Positions 10,465-20,008 of a stretch of 64,000 bases of DNA are shown piece by piece. Each line of letters starts with the position of its first letter. Positions within the stretch are counted from its first letter, which is position 1. The translations under genes were made by a program, and so were the position numbers. The notes under the pieces are model-generated. The model did no database searches. It worked only from the letters and a program-made list of their open reading frames with translations, and had not been told where the DNA came from. The stretch is from contig NZ_CP123991.1 of NCBI RefSeq assembly GCF_029919255.1, positions 1,729,110 through 1,793,109 on the forward strand, in the 5' to 3' direction. The DNA is from a cyanobacterium endosymbiont of Epithemia clementina EcSB. Lineage in GTDB: Bacteria > Cyanobacteriota > Cyanobacteriia > Cyanobacteriales > Microcystaceae.

Positions 10465-11448
10465 TTATTCACTTTCAAGACTGGCTAAGCGTTGTTTTAA
10501 CAGCTCTTCTAAGGTTTCTAATGCCTTTGTAAAACCCTTAATTCCTTCATCAAGCTTATCAAAAGCCATCTGATTTTCTTGGTGCATTTTGTCAAAGGTA
10601 GCTCGATCAACAGAGATTCTCTCCATCTTCATTTTAGCTGCAACCTCTGGATCTAGTTTTCGAGGCAATTCAGCTTCTGTTGACTGTAATTGTTCCAAGA
10701 GTTTAGGAGAAATAGTCAATAAATCACAGCCTGCTAACTCAGAAATTTCTCCGATATTACGGAAACTTGCTCCCATCACTTCAGTTTTGTAACCAAATTT
10801 CTTGTAATAGTTATAGATTTTGGTCACAGAAACTACTCCAGGATCTTCAGCGGGGGCATACTCTTTTCCAGTTTCTTGTGTGTACCAGTCAAGAATACGT
10901 CCTACAAAGGGAGAAATCAAGGTAATACCTGCTTCTGCACAAGCAATAGCTTGATGAATTCCAAACAACAGGGTTAAGTTACAGTGAATACCTTCTTTTT
11001 CTAGGACTTCTGCAGCTTTAATTCCTTCCCAAGTAGACGCAATTTTAATCAAAATGCGATCACGTGATACTCCATTAGCTTCATACTCAGAAATTAAATA
11101 GCGAGCTTTTTCTAGGGTTGCCTCGGTATCATAAGATAGACGAGCATCTACTTCGGTGGAAACTCGGCCAGGAATAATTTCGAGGATTTTCAAACCAAAG
11201 GAAACTGCTAGGCGATCAAAAGCTAAAGTAACAACATCAGAAGCTGATGCATCTTTGCCTAATTCTGTCCGTGCTTGTTTAAGAGTATTATCCACGATTC
11301 CTTGATATTGAGGCATTTGAGCTGCCGCCGTAATCAATGAAGGGTTAGTGGTAGCATCGCGGGGCGTAAAGGTTTCAATAGCTTGAATATCTCCTGTATC
11401 AGCTACAACAACAGTAAATTCACGTAATTGTTCAAGTAAACTAGTCAT
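10465..11448 (-). CDS. tal: Transaldolase, truncated C-terminus
   Basis: Transaldolase moves a dihydroxyacetone unit between sugar phosphates in the non-oxidative pentose phosphate pathway. The 327 residues contain the family landmarks: DATTNPSLI near residue 31, the Schiff-base lysine in ILIKIAST (Lys135), [19 protein letters not shown] and [12 protein letters not shown]. The catalytic barrel is complete, so the enzyme is probably active. The start is supported by AAGGAG eight bases upstream of the ATG. The protein stops at SLESE, short of the usual cyanobacterial form, and an EF-hand remnant follows in a shifted frame, so the calcium-binding tail has been lost. Confidence 0.96.
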   Translation of the reverse strand: MTSLLEQLREFTVVVADTGDIQAIETFTPRDATTNPSLITAAAQMPQYQGIVDNTLKQARTELGKDASASDVVTLAFDRLAVSFGLKILEIIPGRVSTEVDARLSYDTEATLEKARYLISEYEANGVSRDRILIKIASTWEGIKAAEVLEKEGIHCNLTLLFGIHQAIACAEAGITLISPFVGRILDWYTQETGKEYAPAEDPGVVSVTKIYNYYKKFGYKTEVMGASFRNIGEISELAGCDLLTISPKLLEQLQSTEAELPRKLDPEVAAKMKMERISVDRATFDKMHQENQMAFDKLDEGIKGFTKALETLEELLKQRLASLESE

Positions 11449-11526
11449 AATTGCTCCTTATGAGATGCTTAATAGATTTTTTAAGTTAGCCAGTGAAAGT
11501 TAAATAAAGGTTAACAGTACTATTTG

Positions 11527-11589
11527 CTATAACCTTATCAGGGGCAACCCTTCTACTTCCTATAACCTTATCAGGGGCAACCCTTCTAC
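11527..11589. repeat. Two tandem copies of a 30-base unit
   Basis: Bases 11527-11556 and 11560-11589 are identical 30-mers beginning CTATAACCTTATCAGG, with a 33-base period. They lie upstream of tal, about 80-140 bases from its start codon. A copy inside the tal 5' region could be regulatory or a chance duplication. Confidence 0.8.
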
Positions 11590-11642
11590 AGGAGTTAATT
11601 TCAGGAAGTTCTAATGATTGTTGGAATAATTGAACTTCTTCG

Positions 11643-11777
11643 CGGGAACTCCCCTATTATAAACTAGCGGGGTGCATCGAACCAGGGGAAATACCCGCAT
11701 TGAGGAGGTATCTCGGTGGGGTAAATGAAGGCAACATTGTCTATCTAGAAAACATCGATGAAGCAGTAAAGTCTTAA
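11643..11777 (+). pseudogene. Unrecognised coding remnant
   Basis: One plus-strand frame is open from 11643 to a TAA at 11775-11777 with protein-like composition, ending YLGGVNEGNIVYLENIDEAV plus KS. The compact acidic end looks like a true C-terminus. No start codon or ribosome site precedes it, and the frame closes upstream at a TGA (11631-11633). I cannot name the family. A short GC-rich duplication of AAGCTTGCGC follows near 11790-11813. Confidence 0.35.
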
Positions 11778-11832
11778 CTTTTGGGGTAGAAAAGCTTGCG
11801 CCGTAAGCTTGCGCGACTCCTTGGGAGGAAGA

Positions 11833-12240
11833 TCACGGTTGAGATTCTAAACGAATTTCTCTGCCATCTCCATTAGTACGATAAACCCAGGTTTTGGACC
11901 CATTTGTCACTACTACCCTCCACCCTTCAACCAACGCTTGAGTACAAAATTCATCCGGTCTTGCTAGTCCTAGGCAACTATCTGGCCAAGTCTTAGCCTC
12001 ATATACTTTGATTTCTAGGATAGAGGTTTCTATTCCAATGAGGTTCGACGTTTTCTGACGGACTGCATCAATTACTGTTGTTGGAAGTTTACTTTGGGGA
12101 ATCATCGGTTTGGAGGTTTCTACAGGGTTAGTTAATTGAGGTGATAAACTGATAGAAGAGATGGGTCGCTGAGTACATCCCCAAAAACATAGCCAGGCTA
12201 CCAGATAGCAACACCAACAGAGTTCTTTGATAGCTTGCAT
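11833..12240 (-). CDS. Conserved cyanobacterial lipoprotein-like hypothetical
   Basis: This 135-residue protein has an N-terminal hydrophobic signal (about 5-22) ending LCFWGC, a plausible lipobox with lipidated Cys22. A Ser/Pro-rich linker follows. The C-terminal domain (about 55-133) has the pattern SILEIKVYEAKTWPDSCLGL followed by a second Cys (FCTQALVEGW) and a short strand pair ending WVYRTNGDGREIRLE. Proteins with this WPDSCLGL...C..A...GW signature are common in cyanobacteria and have no assigned function. The two cysteines could form a disulfide outside the cytoplasm. It is transcribed alone. Confidence 0.75.
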   Translation of the reverse strand: MQAIKELCWCCYLVAWLCFWGCTQRPISSISLSPQLTNPVETSKPMIPQSKLPTTVIDAVRQKTSNLIGIETSILEIKVYEAKTWPDSCLGLARPDEFCTQALVEGWRVVVTNGSKTWVYRTNGDGREIRLESQP

Positions 12241-12570
12241 CGACTTTTTTTTCTAACAGGACTTTTCTCTGGAAATATAACAACTTTAGTGAAAAGTTAG
12301 GAGTTATAGTTTATTCGACATTGACATTGTTTTGTATAAGTTCTCTATCAATTACTTTATAAAGTTTTTATCCATGTCGTAAGTTACAAAATGAGACTGA
12401 GTAACTCGATTATAAGCCTTCTCAAGTTTATGTGATGTATTGTCAATTTCTTGTTACTCACCTCTTTGAGGTTAGATCATACTGAATGTTCAGTACAAAT
12501 AATTGACACTTTTTTCAAAGGTGCGTCAAGATATCTAATGCGAAGTTGACTTTTGTAAGGCTAAAGATAA
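12241..12570. other. Spacer, nothing recognised
   Basis: About 330 AT-rich bases between the lipoprotein start and the DedA pseudogene. They probably contain the promoters of both, but no clear motif is visible. Confidence 0.5.
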
Positions 12571-13208
12571 ATGTTTGTAGAACTGTCGTCGTTGGATAAC
12601 ATACAAGAAATTGCGCGTCAATATAGTTACTGGGTAGTGTTGATCTGCATCACTTTATAGAATACAGGAATTACCCTTCCTGAGGGAAATATTACTATTA
12701 TCGGAGGAGTCCTAGCTGGAAGTGGAGACTTAAATTATTGGATCGTGGCAGGAATGTCCACTGCAGGAGCGGTTCTTGGCGATAATTTTGGCTATTGGAG
12801 TGTTAGGTTAGTAAGTTTAGCAGTTTCATTAATATTTATGCGTTTATTTAGAATTACTCAAAAAAATTAGAGGAAGCCAAGGCATTATTACAAAATAATG
12901 CCGTGAATGCTGTGTTTTTTGGACGTTTTGTAGCGTTGTTGCGGATTTTTGCTGGAACCATGGCAGGGATTACTAAAATGCCCTATAGTCAATTTTTGCT
13001 ATGTAACTTTAGTGGAACTGCGATTTGGGCATCCGTTATGGTGACTTTATCTTTTTTTTGTGGGACGCATTGTTTTCCTACACCAATTGGTCGAGTCCAT
13101 CGCTCAATTTAGTATTGTTGCATTGGTTTTATTGATAGCTTGGATTGTTATTTCTTGTTGGCTAGATCGTAGAAATCAGAAGTCTCCGACTTCGGGCTCG
13201 AAGAGCAT
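12571..13208 (+). pseudogene. DedA/SNARE-associated membrane protein pseudogene
   Basis: The frame starts at ATG 12571 (MFVELSSLDNIQEIARQYSY), stops at TAG 12658-12660, then continues with TLPEGNITIIGGVLAGSGDL and AGAVLGDNFGYW, typical of DedA membrane proteins (LPGE...AGxxxGD..GYxxGR). After a shift, a second block encodes NAVFFGRFVALLRIFAGTMA and MPYSQFLLCNFSGTAIWASV, matching the FGRFxPxxRTxxPxxAG signature and the N..GAxxW segment. Further shifts break the C-terminal helices. DedA proteins are linked to membrane lipid scrambling and envelope upkeep. This copy cannot make a full product. Confidence 0.9.
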
Positions 13209-13795
13209 AACATACTGGAACCTTCATCAATAAATGATTGATTCGGGAATCAACGTAAGTTTGACGAGATTTTAAATAATTGTCGTTATTCTCAATATAT
13301 AAGTCAAAATACGACTAAGTTGACAACTATCTAAAACAGCAGGAGGGGAGTCCAGTTTACTTTTCCGCCATAAAGGTTTGATATCGTGACCCACGAAAAG
13401 CGATTACAATGATCGTAACTTTACTTTTTTCGCATGAAAACGGCAATTTTCTCCAATAAATGCTGTCATTTGAGCAACAGCACTATTATTCTGTCCAAAT
13501 CTTTGATGAAAGTCATCTAAATCACACAATATTTTGGTAAGTATCGAGAGAAAATTTTATATTTATGGCACTTTACCTTAAAAAATGCTGTTTCTAGCAT
13601 AAAGTTGCTGTAATGTATTTCCGTGAGTTTTTTCGAACTCACTTTATGTTTCTATTTTTTAGAAAAACTTGGTAAGCTATTAGGTGATAGGATAAATCGT
13701 TCATCTGCCTACTTGGTAGACGGAAGTAAGAAGTTGTGAGAGCTTCTGAAGGAACGCGCCTCATTCGATAACTCAACGAATTTGAAGGAGGCGAC
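13209..13795. other. Spacer with no recognisable gene
   Basis: About 590 bases. The minus strand between 13350 and 13560 has short protein-like fragments but no family signature. The last 15 bases hold the strong ribosome site of the next small ORF. Confidence 0.5.
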
Positions 13796-13957
13796 ATGAA
13801 ATCTCATAATAATTGTCTTAGTTTTAAATCCAAGGGTAGCTTGTTGTCTGTTGCTGAACAATTGCGTTTCTTGATCAGTCGGGAGCGCCGAAAGCAGCAA
13901 AATCGCCAACTTTCTATGCGATACAGACTAGTATCTGAAGTGGGGATGGGGATTTAA
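13796..13957 (+). CDS. Small basic protein, 53 aa, function unknown
   Basis: An ATG preceded by GAAGGAGGCGAC, the best Shine-Dalgarno match in this part of the window, opens a 53-codon frame ending TAA. The product starts MKSHNNCLSF and contains a strongly basic amphipathic stretch, SVAEQLRFLISRERRKQQNR, then QLSMRYRLVSEVGMGI. A perfect hairpin begins 19 bases after the stop. A strong ribosome site, coding-like composition and a terminator-like hairpin together argue for a real, expressed small gene. I do not recognise the family. The basic helix suggests binding to nucleic acid or to a larger protein, but that is only inference. Confidence 0.6.
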   Translation: MKSHNNCLSFKSKGSLLSVAEQLRFLISRERRKQQNRQLSMRYRLVSEVGMGI

Positions 13958-13976
13958 CAGTTAACCCATGACTAAT

Positions 13977-14015
13977 GTGGGGAGTCACTGTTGATTCTCG
14001 CCAGTGACTCCCCAC
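13977..14015 (+). terminator. Hairpin after the 53-aa ORF
   Basis: GTGGGGAGTCACTG (13977-13990) pairs perfectly with 14002-14015 across an 11-base loop. The stem is GC-rich for this window. The following bases are ACTAATTC rather than a T-run, so termination is likely but not certain. Confidence 0.65.
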
Positions 14016-14301
14016 TAATTCAATCTAGATACTCACGACAGACAAAAATAGATTGTGACCACCAGCAGTCAACAAAACATTACACAAATTTACCGTACGA
14101 ATATGTTACGGATTTTCAAGTACTTCTTACAAAGTCGCCATACAACGAGGTAACATCCGGTAGATTAAACAACTTGAAGTTGAAGGGTGTTATTCCTGTG
14201 ATATTGCCTTGCAGTAACGGACACCGATACTGTTTTATGCAAATCAGAAAATCCCACGCCAAGTTTTCGAAGTTGCTATAAAAATTAGAATTTTAGGGTT
14301 T
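14016..14301. other. Spacer, nothing recognised
   Basis: An open frame runs through this stretch on the plus strand (from 13991), but it begins inside the hairpin, has no ribosome site and shows no family signature. I treat it as non-coding. Confidence 0.5.
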
Positions 14302-14350
14302 TGTTGGTCAACTTCCTCAAGTTCAACGAACTTGAGGAAGTTGACCAACA
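14302..14350. terminator. Perfect 23-bp hairpin at the ssb 3' end
   Basis: Bases 14302-14324 are the exact reverse complement of 14328-14350, with only a 3-base loop. It abuts the ssb stop codon on the minus strand, so it probably ends ssb transcription or protects its 3' end. There is no clear T-tract on the minus side. Confidence 0.75.
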
Positions 14351-14351
14351 C

Positions 14352-14792
14352 TTAAAAAGGAATTGGATCTTCTTCTCCATAGGTAGGAGTGGAGACAGGC
14401 TGGTCAGATTCGGGGTAGGCAGAAGATTGGTAAGCATCCTCAGAAACAACATTATCCTCAGAAGTAAAAGGGATTGGGGAAGTAGGATAACTATCTAAGG
14501 GATGAACATGGGAAGCTACTAACTCAACCCGTTTTTCCTTAAATCCTTCAGGACGGTCAAAGGTATTCATTGAGAGACGACCTTCAATAATTAGGCGATC
14601 ACCTTCTTTGTAGGTATCTTGCATTTGGGTTGCTAAACTACCCCATCCAATCACTTTTATAGTAGAATTTGAAGTCTCTGAGCGTCGTCCTGCAAACTCT
14701 ACTAACATTTGAGCAATTGGGGTTTTATTATCTTGAGTAAAACGCAATTCTGGGGGACGAATTACCTTAATCATTAAAACACAACTATTCAT
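14352..14792 (-). CDS. ssb: Single-stranded DNA-binding protein
   Basis: SSB coats single-stranded DNA during replication, recombination and repair. The 146-residue protein has an N-terminal OB fold (about 1-105) including QMLVEFAGRR, TIKVIGWGSLATQ and YKEGDRLIIEGRLS. An acidic, Ser/Pro-rich tail ends EEDPIPF, the conserved tip that recruits partner proteins. The start MNSCVLM is typical of cyanobacterial SSB and is preceded by AAGGAG, which excludes the internal ATG at codon 7. The next gene upstream on this strand is separated by about 60 bases, so they may be co-transcribed. Confidence 0.95.
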   Translation of the reverse strand: MNSCVLMIKVIRPPELRFTQDNKTPIAQMLVEFAGRRSETSNSTIKVIGWGSLATQMQDTYKEGDRLIIEGRLSMNTFDRPEGFKEKRVELVASHVHPLDSYPTSPIPFTSEDNVVSEDAYQSSAYPESDQPVSTPTYGEEDPIPF

Positions 14793-14856
14793 CGAATCAA
14801 CTCCTTAACTATCGTTAATAATCAGTGTGAATTTTTGTTGAACTTATTTTTATTCG

Positions 14857-17382
14857 TTATGTACTGACCATTTCTCCTTGTTCTTGCTCAATAAAATTTT
14901 GAACTTTCTGACGGTAATCTTTTAGAGACATATCCACCCATTCACGATCATCACTATTAGCAAAAATGCGGACTAAAGGTTCTCCTGCGTCTGGTAGAAT
15001 AAGAACCCAATTATCATTTTCAGGATTAACGACCTTCACTCCGTCAATCAACTTTAGCTGTTCTGGGGAGTGGGTTTCCACTAGATAACGCATCAAAGAT
15101 CCCTTAACTTTCCAGGGACAGCGAACTGAATAGGACTTATGGCATACTCGCGGTAATTCAGCTCGAACTTGTACCAGTGATCGCTCTTGAATAGTCAACA
15201 TTTCTATTAATTTAGCAATACCGAACATTGCATCAAATCCCGGATGTAGTTGAGGAAAAATAAAACCCATATCCCCACTTCCTCCCAAAGATACATTAGG
15301 GTTAGTTTGAGACGCTTCCATCAAAGCGGTGGGGTTTGCTTTAGTGCGAATCACCTTACCATCATGGCGGCGGGCAATTTGTTCGACGGCACTAGATACT
15401 TCCACTGGAACCACCACAGTACTACGAGGATAGGCCGTAAAAATAGTATTCACCATCAATGCTGTGAGCAGTTCTCCGCGAATGGGGAATCCTGACTCAT
15501 CCACCAGGATAAATTGCTCCCCATTAGCAGACACCTGAACCCCTAAATTAGCTGTAACTGCTTCTACCACTTGGCCCAGTTGGTGTAACAAGGCCTCTCG
15601 TTCTTCATTAGAGACCGAGGTCTGTCGTAAACTGGCATTCAAAACCACTGCATCACAGCCAAATTTTGTCAATAGTTGGGGCAGAATAGCTCCTGAAACC
15701 CCGTAAACATAGTCAATAACAATTTTCGAGCCACTATGGCGAAGTGCCTCCACATTGAGTTGGGTTTCAAAAGTGTTGCGGTAGTTTTCAATAATTTGGG
15801 CAGGATAGGACACATCACCAATCTCTGAGATTCCCACCCGTCGTAGGTCTTCTTTAAAATAGGTTCCTTCAATTTTCTTTTCCTTAGATTTGGAGATATT
15901 AATCCCCTGTTCATCAAAAAATTCAATGAGGATATGATCAGGGCGATCTGGATGAGCCCGTACGTGAACCCCGCCAGTCACCCCTAATTTCGGAGTGAGG
16001 ATGCGAGTAATGGGAATAGCTGTCGCTTCTAGGTTTTGAATATCGATCCCCACAGACATCAACCCAGCAATCAAAGAACGGCTGACCATACGAGAGACAC
16101 TACGCTGGTCACGTGAGACGACGACCTGAGAATCTGGTTTTAAGCTTGAACCGTAGGCTGCCCCTAATTTAACAGCAAATTCAGGGGTAATGTCGATGTT
16201 TGGTAGTCCCGTTACACCTCTTTGACCAAATAAATTGCGATGGGCTATATTGCCCCAAATCAAATTAATATTCAAGATAGCTCCCGATTCGATGCGTTTG
16301 CTAGGCCAGACGCGAACACCTGAGCTAATTTGGGCCTCTTCTCCAATCGTAGACAAGGGACCTACAACCGCCCCCTCTAGGATTTGAGCACGCCTATCAA
16401 CCCGTGTTCCCCTGGCAATGACACAGGCAGCTAGATAGGATTCGTCTCCAATTGTAACTCCATTCCACAGAATGGGGCGTTTTAGGTCTGCCCCCGCGCC
16501 AATAGTGACATGATCGCCGATCACACTTCCTTTTTCTATAACGACCTCTGGACCAATGCGACAATTGTTACCGATGAGGATGGGGGGGGTAATTTTGGCC
16601 GTGGGGTCGATATAAGTATTTTCTCCTAACCAAAATCCAGGGTGTGTCTCTTCATAGGCAAAATCTAAAGTCACTTTTCCTTCTAGAGCATCATATTGAG
16701 CTTTCCGATAAGCTTCTAAATTTCCAACATCACACCAGTATCCATCGGCGATAAACCCGTATATGGGCTCACTTTTTTCGAGAAGGAGCGGAAAGAGATC
16801 TTTAGAAAAGTCCGATTCTTCATTATCGGGAAGGTATTTTAGAACTTCAGGTTCTAGGATGTAGGTTCCAGTGTTAACAGTATCCGAAAAAATTTCACTC
16901 GTGGAGGGTTTTTCTAAAAAACGGTTAATTCGTTGGTCTTTATCGATGATCACTACCCCAAATTCAACAGGGTTAGGAACGCGGGTCAGGACTAGGGTGG
17001 CTTTAGATTGTTTTTGTTTATGAAAGGTGATTGCCTTTTGAAGATCAAAGTCTGTGATACTATCTCCACTAATCACTACAAAGGTATCATCAAGGAGTTC
17101 TTCAATATTTTTGACACAGCCTGCTGTCCCTAGCGGTTGATCATCTTCTACCGCGTAGGTCATTTCTACCCCAAAATCACTGCCATCTTGAAAGTAGTCC
17201 CGCATTACATCTGGGAGATAGTAGAGGGTGGCAATGACTTCTCGAATGTTATTGCGTTTTAATAAATTAATGATATGTTCGGCAATGGGTCGATTTAGGA
17301 TGGGAACCATTGGCTTAGGCAGATCGCAAGTTAGGGGTCGTAACCGAGTTCCCGATCCCCCAGCCATTAGCACTGCACGCAT
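14857..17382 (-). CDS. Mannose-1-P guanylyltransferase / phosphomannomutase-like fusion
   Basis: This 841-residue enzyme has three parts. Residues 1-235 are a nucleotidyltransferase fold with the signature MAGGSGTRLRPLT and KPMVPI. Residues about 245-375 are left-handed beta-helix hexapeptide repeats (IGNNCRIG, IGDHVTIGAG). Residues about 385-840 are a phosphohexomutase-like domain. The family makes nucleotide sugars such as GDP-mannose for polysaccharide and glycan synthesis. In the mutase part the usual phospho-serine motif TASHNP is not visible; a GGVHVRAHP segment sits where it would be expected. This suggests the C-terminal half may not be a working mutase, as in other cyanobacterial members of this family. 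The gene lies just upstream of ssb. It is intact, unlike much around it. Confidence 0.9.
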   Translation of the reverse strand: MRAVLMAGGSGTRLRPLTCDLPKPMVPILNRPIAEHIINLLKRNNIREVIATLYYLPDVMRDYFQDGSDFGVEMTYAVEDDQPLGTAGCVKNIEELLDDTFVVISGDSITDFDLQKAITFHKQKQSKATLVLTRVPNPVEFGVVIIDKDQRINRFLEKPSTSEIFSDTVNTGTYILEPEVLKYLPDNEESDFSKDLFPLLLEKSEPIYGFIADGYWCDVGNLEAYRKAQYDALEGKVTLDFAYEETHPGFWLGENTYIDPTAKITPPILIGNNCRIGPEVVIEKGSVIGDHVTIGAGADLKRPILWNGVTIGDESYLAACVIARGTRVDRRAQILEGAVVGPLSTIGEEAQISSGVRVWPSKRIESGAILNINLIWGNIAHRNLFGQRGVTGLPNIDITPEFAVKLGAAYGSSLKPDSQVVVSRDQRSVSRMVSRSLIAGLMSVGIDIQNLEATAIPITRILTPKLGVTGGVHVRAHPDRPDHILIEFFDEQGINISKSKEKKIEGTYFKEDLRRVGISEIGDVSYPAQIIENYRNTFETQLNVEALRHSGSKIVIDYVYGVSGAILPQLLTKFGCDAVVLNASLRQTSVSNEEREALLHQLGQVVEAVTANLGVQVSANGEQFILVDESGFPIRGELLTALMVNTIFTAYPRSTVVVPVEVSSAVEQIARRHDGKVIRTKANPTALMEASQTNPNVSLGGSGDMGFIFPQLHPGFDAMFGIAKLIEMLTIQERSLVQVRAELPRVCHKSYSVRCPWKVKGSLMRYLVETHSPEQLKLIDGVKVVNPENDNWVLILPDAGEPLVRIFANSDDREWVDMSLKDYRQKVQNFIEQEQGEMVST

Positions 17383-18267
17383 AAGTCCTCCTTCTCTTTA
17401 TTGTTTTTTTAGAGTCACTCAACTCAATGGTCGCAAATATCTTATATTGTTGAGCCTGTTTCAATCTTACTGGTTATTCCTAGTTATCGTCTCACTCTTC
17501 GTTCGAGAATCGAATTCGTTACCTTGTAAAAGCCTATGTATGGACAAAATATTAAAGCTTGGTGTACGACAGGCTAGACAATGATCAATCGAAAAACTTG
17601 CTGTAATCCACCGACTAGAAGACTTTATATTTTTTTTAAATCCTTCTAATCATCGTTATCAAAAATGGCTCGTTTTAAAATTCTAGTTGATCAACCTATG
17701 TTATTATCTTCCTCACGAGGAAGGATAAAGAGCCTTAAAACCTAATTTTTTAGATAAAAAAACAGTTCTCGCCATTTTATTTAGTCTTAGTGATAGCCCA
17801 AATAGAACCCTAAAATAGGCCAACATTACAAGATAATTTTGGGAATTTTCCAGACAATTTCTTAACACATTGACATAATAATCCCCCAAACTTTCTTACA
17901 TTCATGATTTTTTCTCTGAAATCCTGACTGTCGAGCAAATCATCAGTTGCCTTTTACATTACACTGGCAACACGTCCTAATTTACATCTTTCACATAACA
18001 TCAGAGTAAAACTAATAAAAGCCAATATATATAATTTTGCAATAAATAAAGGAAATAACAGACCTTGTCGCCAAATCAGGTATGATTACGAGGGCGATCA
18101 CCCTCTTGAAGAGACTTTTGAGGAAATTTGTTATATTAGTTGAGAGTAAGGTAGTCAGATAGATATTATCCCTAAATAGGGGTATTCGGCATGGACGCAG
18201 TAGGGTTTATTAAGATAATGTTCATCATTGGGGTGTGACCCTAGATTTACATATTCCACAGATAACC
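17383..18267. other. Spacer of about 0.9 kb, no gene recognised
   Basis: It lies between the start of the nucleotidyltransferase gene and the end of hupL. Short inverted repeats are visible (CTTCCTCACGAGGAAG near 17710, GAGGGCGATCACCCTC near 18091). No frame carries a recognisable signature on either strand. Confidence 0.5.
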
Positions 18268-18295
18268 TGGTACTTTAGACCGAGCTAAAGTACCA
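18268..18295 (-). terminator. Hairpin after hupL
   Basis: TGGTACTTTAG (18268-18278) pairs exactly with 18285-18295 around a 6-base loop, 27 bases beyond the hupL stop. The position suits a terminator of the hup operon, though a T-run is lacking. Confidence 0.6.
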
Positions 18296-18321
18296 AAATG
18301 TTACTGGAGTGTTAGCTTTTA

Positions 18322-19917
18322 CTAAGCAGTTCTAAACCGTGCTAATTCTTTCCCTGTTTTCGCATCATGAGCGTGTACCGTGCATACTAAACAAGAATCA
18401 AACGAACGGGCTACATGACCAACTTCAACAGGGTTTGTGGGGTCTTCGATAGGAATCCCTACCAACGCTTCTTCGATAGGTCCGCGGATATTTTTGCCGT
18501 CCCTGGGACCTACATTCCAAGTAGTAGGGGCAATGACCTGATAGTTCTTGATTTTACCTCTTTCTACTTCAACCCAGTGACATAATGCACCACGACTGGC
18601 TTCGGTCCCACCCCAACCCCGACCATCTTTTGCAGTCGGTTTGATATACCAGGGTTCATTGAGTTTAAATTCTTGTAAACACCGTTCTACTTCCCGATAC
18701 AGTTTAACGGATTCGTGCATCCGTGCAAACTCTCGTAAATGAATGCTAGGTCCACCCATCTTTTTGAACATATCGAGAATTAATCCATCATAATGTTGGA
18801 AGCTTTCTCCTTGTGCACCACCTGCGACTAACTGACGTGCCAGAGCCCCCACTTCCATCCGACCTAAGTCTTTATGATTTACCGCAGTTGCCCAGGAATA
18901 TTTATTCTCATAATCTCCTGTGTTCTTCTCTTTTGGTCTAGTTTGGCGATAGAATGGATGAACATCAGAGGTTCCTTCTTCATACCACGCATGACTGGTA
19001 TTTTCACGGGTAAATGTATGGTCTACCATATGATGGGTATCAGTGAAGCTATCATAGACGCCTGCCTTCATAATGACCGCGGCATTGCGACCTTCGATGG
19101 TGGGTTTTTGATATCTGTCTTCGTGGGGGAGATAACCCCAGGTAAGATAACGTCCAGGGCCTTGACCATATTTATCTAAACCAATGTCTATGCCCATTCT
19201 CCAATAGAAGCCAAGGTCAGAATTAGCATGGTTGGGACTTTCCTCTAACCATTCTAGGAAATCTTCGTAGGTTTTAATTCTTTCATAACGTTCTAAAGAA
19301 CATCCTAACCAAACTGGTTCTAACCAGTTAGTACGAAAATACTCCATGATACCCCAACCCCGTGTAACATCTGTTAGGGTTGGCGCACACATCACACCTC
19401 CAGGAACCATATAGCTGGAATGAGGCCATTGTCCGCCAAAGAGAGCATATAATTCTACGGGCTTAGCTGAGATAGTAATGGCCAACTCATACGATGTTCC
19501 AGTAAATGCACTAAAACGTTTACAGGCTTCTTCGTAGAAAGGACTATTTTTATATTTTTTGTTGGTTAAGTCAATTGCATAAAGAGCATAAAAATGCCGG
19601 GGATGACTTTGAATAGTTTCCACCAATTGCCCTAAATTTCTGGCTAAAATAGCGTTACGGGGGACTTCAGTTTCCCAAATTGTGTCCAAAGCCCAAGAAG
19701 CGCAAGTAAGGTGAGATGCACCGCAAATTCCACAAATACGAGGAGTAACAATCAAGCCGGCCTGAGGATCTTTGCCCTTTAAAATTACCTCAAATCCCCG
19801 AAATAACTCCGCTTTAGTCCAGGCATTAACTACTCTTCCATCTTCGATATCTACGCGCACATCTAAATCTCCCTCAACTCTTCCAACAGGAGATAGTTCT
19901 AATGTTTTAATTGCCAT
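18322..19917 (-). CDS. hupL: Uptake [NiFe]-hydrogenase large subunit
   Basis: HupL carries the nickel-iron site that oxidises H2, in nitrogen-fixing cyanobacteria mostly the H2 released by nitrogenase. The 531 residues include the N-terminal metal motif RICGICGASH (Cys62 and Cys65) and the C-terminal one SFDSCLVCTVH (Cys509 and Cys512). Family members are matured by a specific protease (HupW) that cuts after the C-terminal His. Here that would remove the last 16 residues after His515. HupW and the Hyp assembly genes are not in this window. The gene follows hupS by 91 bases on the same strand, with a short hairpin between them. It is complete, with no sign of decay. Confidence 0.98.
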   Translation of the reverse strand: MAIKTLELSPVGRVEGDLDVRVDIEDGRVVNAWTKAELFRGFEVILKGKDPQAGLIVTPRICGICGASHLTCASWALDTIWETEVPRNAILARNLGQLVETIQSHPRHFYALYAIDLTNKKYKNSPFYEEACKRFSAFTGTSYELAITISAKPVELYALFGGQWPHSSYMVPGGVMCAPTLTDVTRGWGIMEYFRTNWLEPVWLGCSLERYERIKTYEDFLEWLEESPNHANSDLGFYWRMGIDIGLDKYGQGPGRYLTWGYLPHEDRYQKPTIEGRNAAVIMKAGVYDSFTDTHHMVDHTFTRENTSHAWYEEGTSDVHPFYRQTRPKEKNTGDYENKYSWATAVNHKDLGRMEVGALARQLVAGGAQGESFQHYDGLILDMFKKMGGPSIHLREFARMHESVKLYREVERCLQEFKLNEPWYIKPTAKDGRGWGGTEASRGALCHWVEVERGKIKNYQVIAPTTWNVGPRDGKNIRGPIEEALVGIPIEDPTNPVEVGHVARSFDSCLVCTVHAHDAKTGKELARFRTA

Positions 19918-19966
19918 ATTTAATTCCTGAGAAAATTTAACTAATTCAGTGGTATTCGATTCACAC

Positions 19967-19985
19967 GAGCGTTAAGCTCTCGCTC
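19967..19985 (-). promoter_or_regulatory. hupS-hupL intergenic hairpin
   Basis: GAGCG (19967-19971) pairs with CGCTC (19981-19985) around 9 bases. A hairpin in the hupS-hupL gap is described in several filamentous cyanobacteria, where it is thought to affect message stability or coupling. The one here is short, so the match is suggestive only. Confidence 0.4.
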
Positions 19986-20008
19986 ATAGAGCAACTCTAA
20001 AGCAGACT

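Noticed and set aside
11641-11700. tRNA-like or structured RNA (GCGGGA...TACCCGC ends)
   Set aside because: No cloverleaf can be drawn, the length is wrong, and one frame through it reads as protein.
13991-14281. 96-codon plus frame
   Set aside because: It begins inside a hairpin arm, lacks a ribosome site and has no family signature.
14301-14498. 65-codon plus frame
   Set aside because: Antisense to ssb; its start lies in the terminator hairpin.
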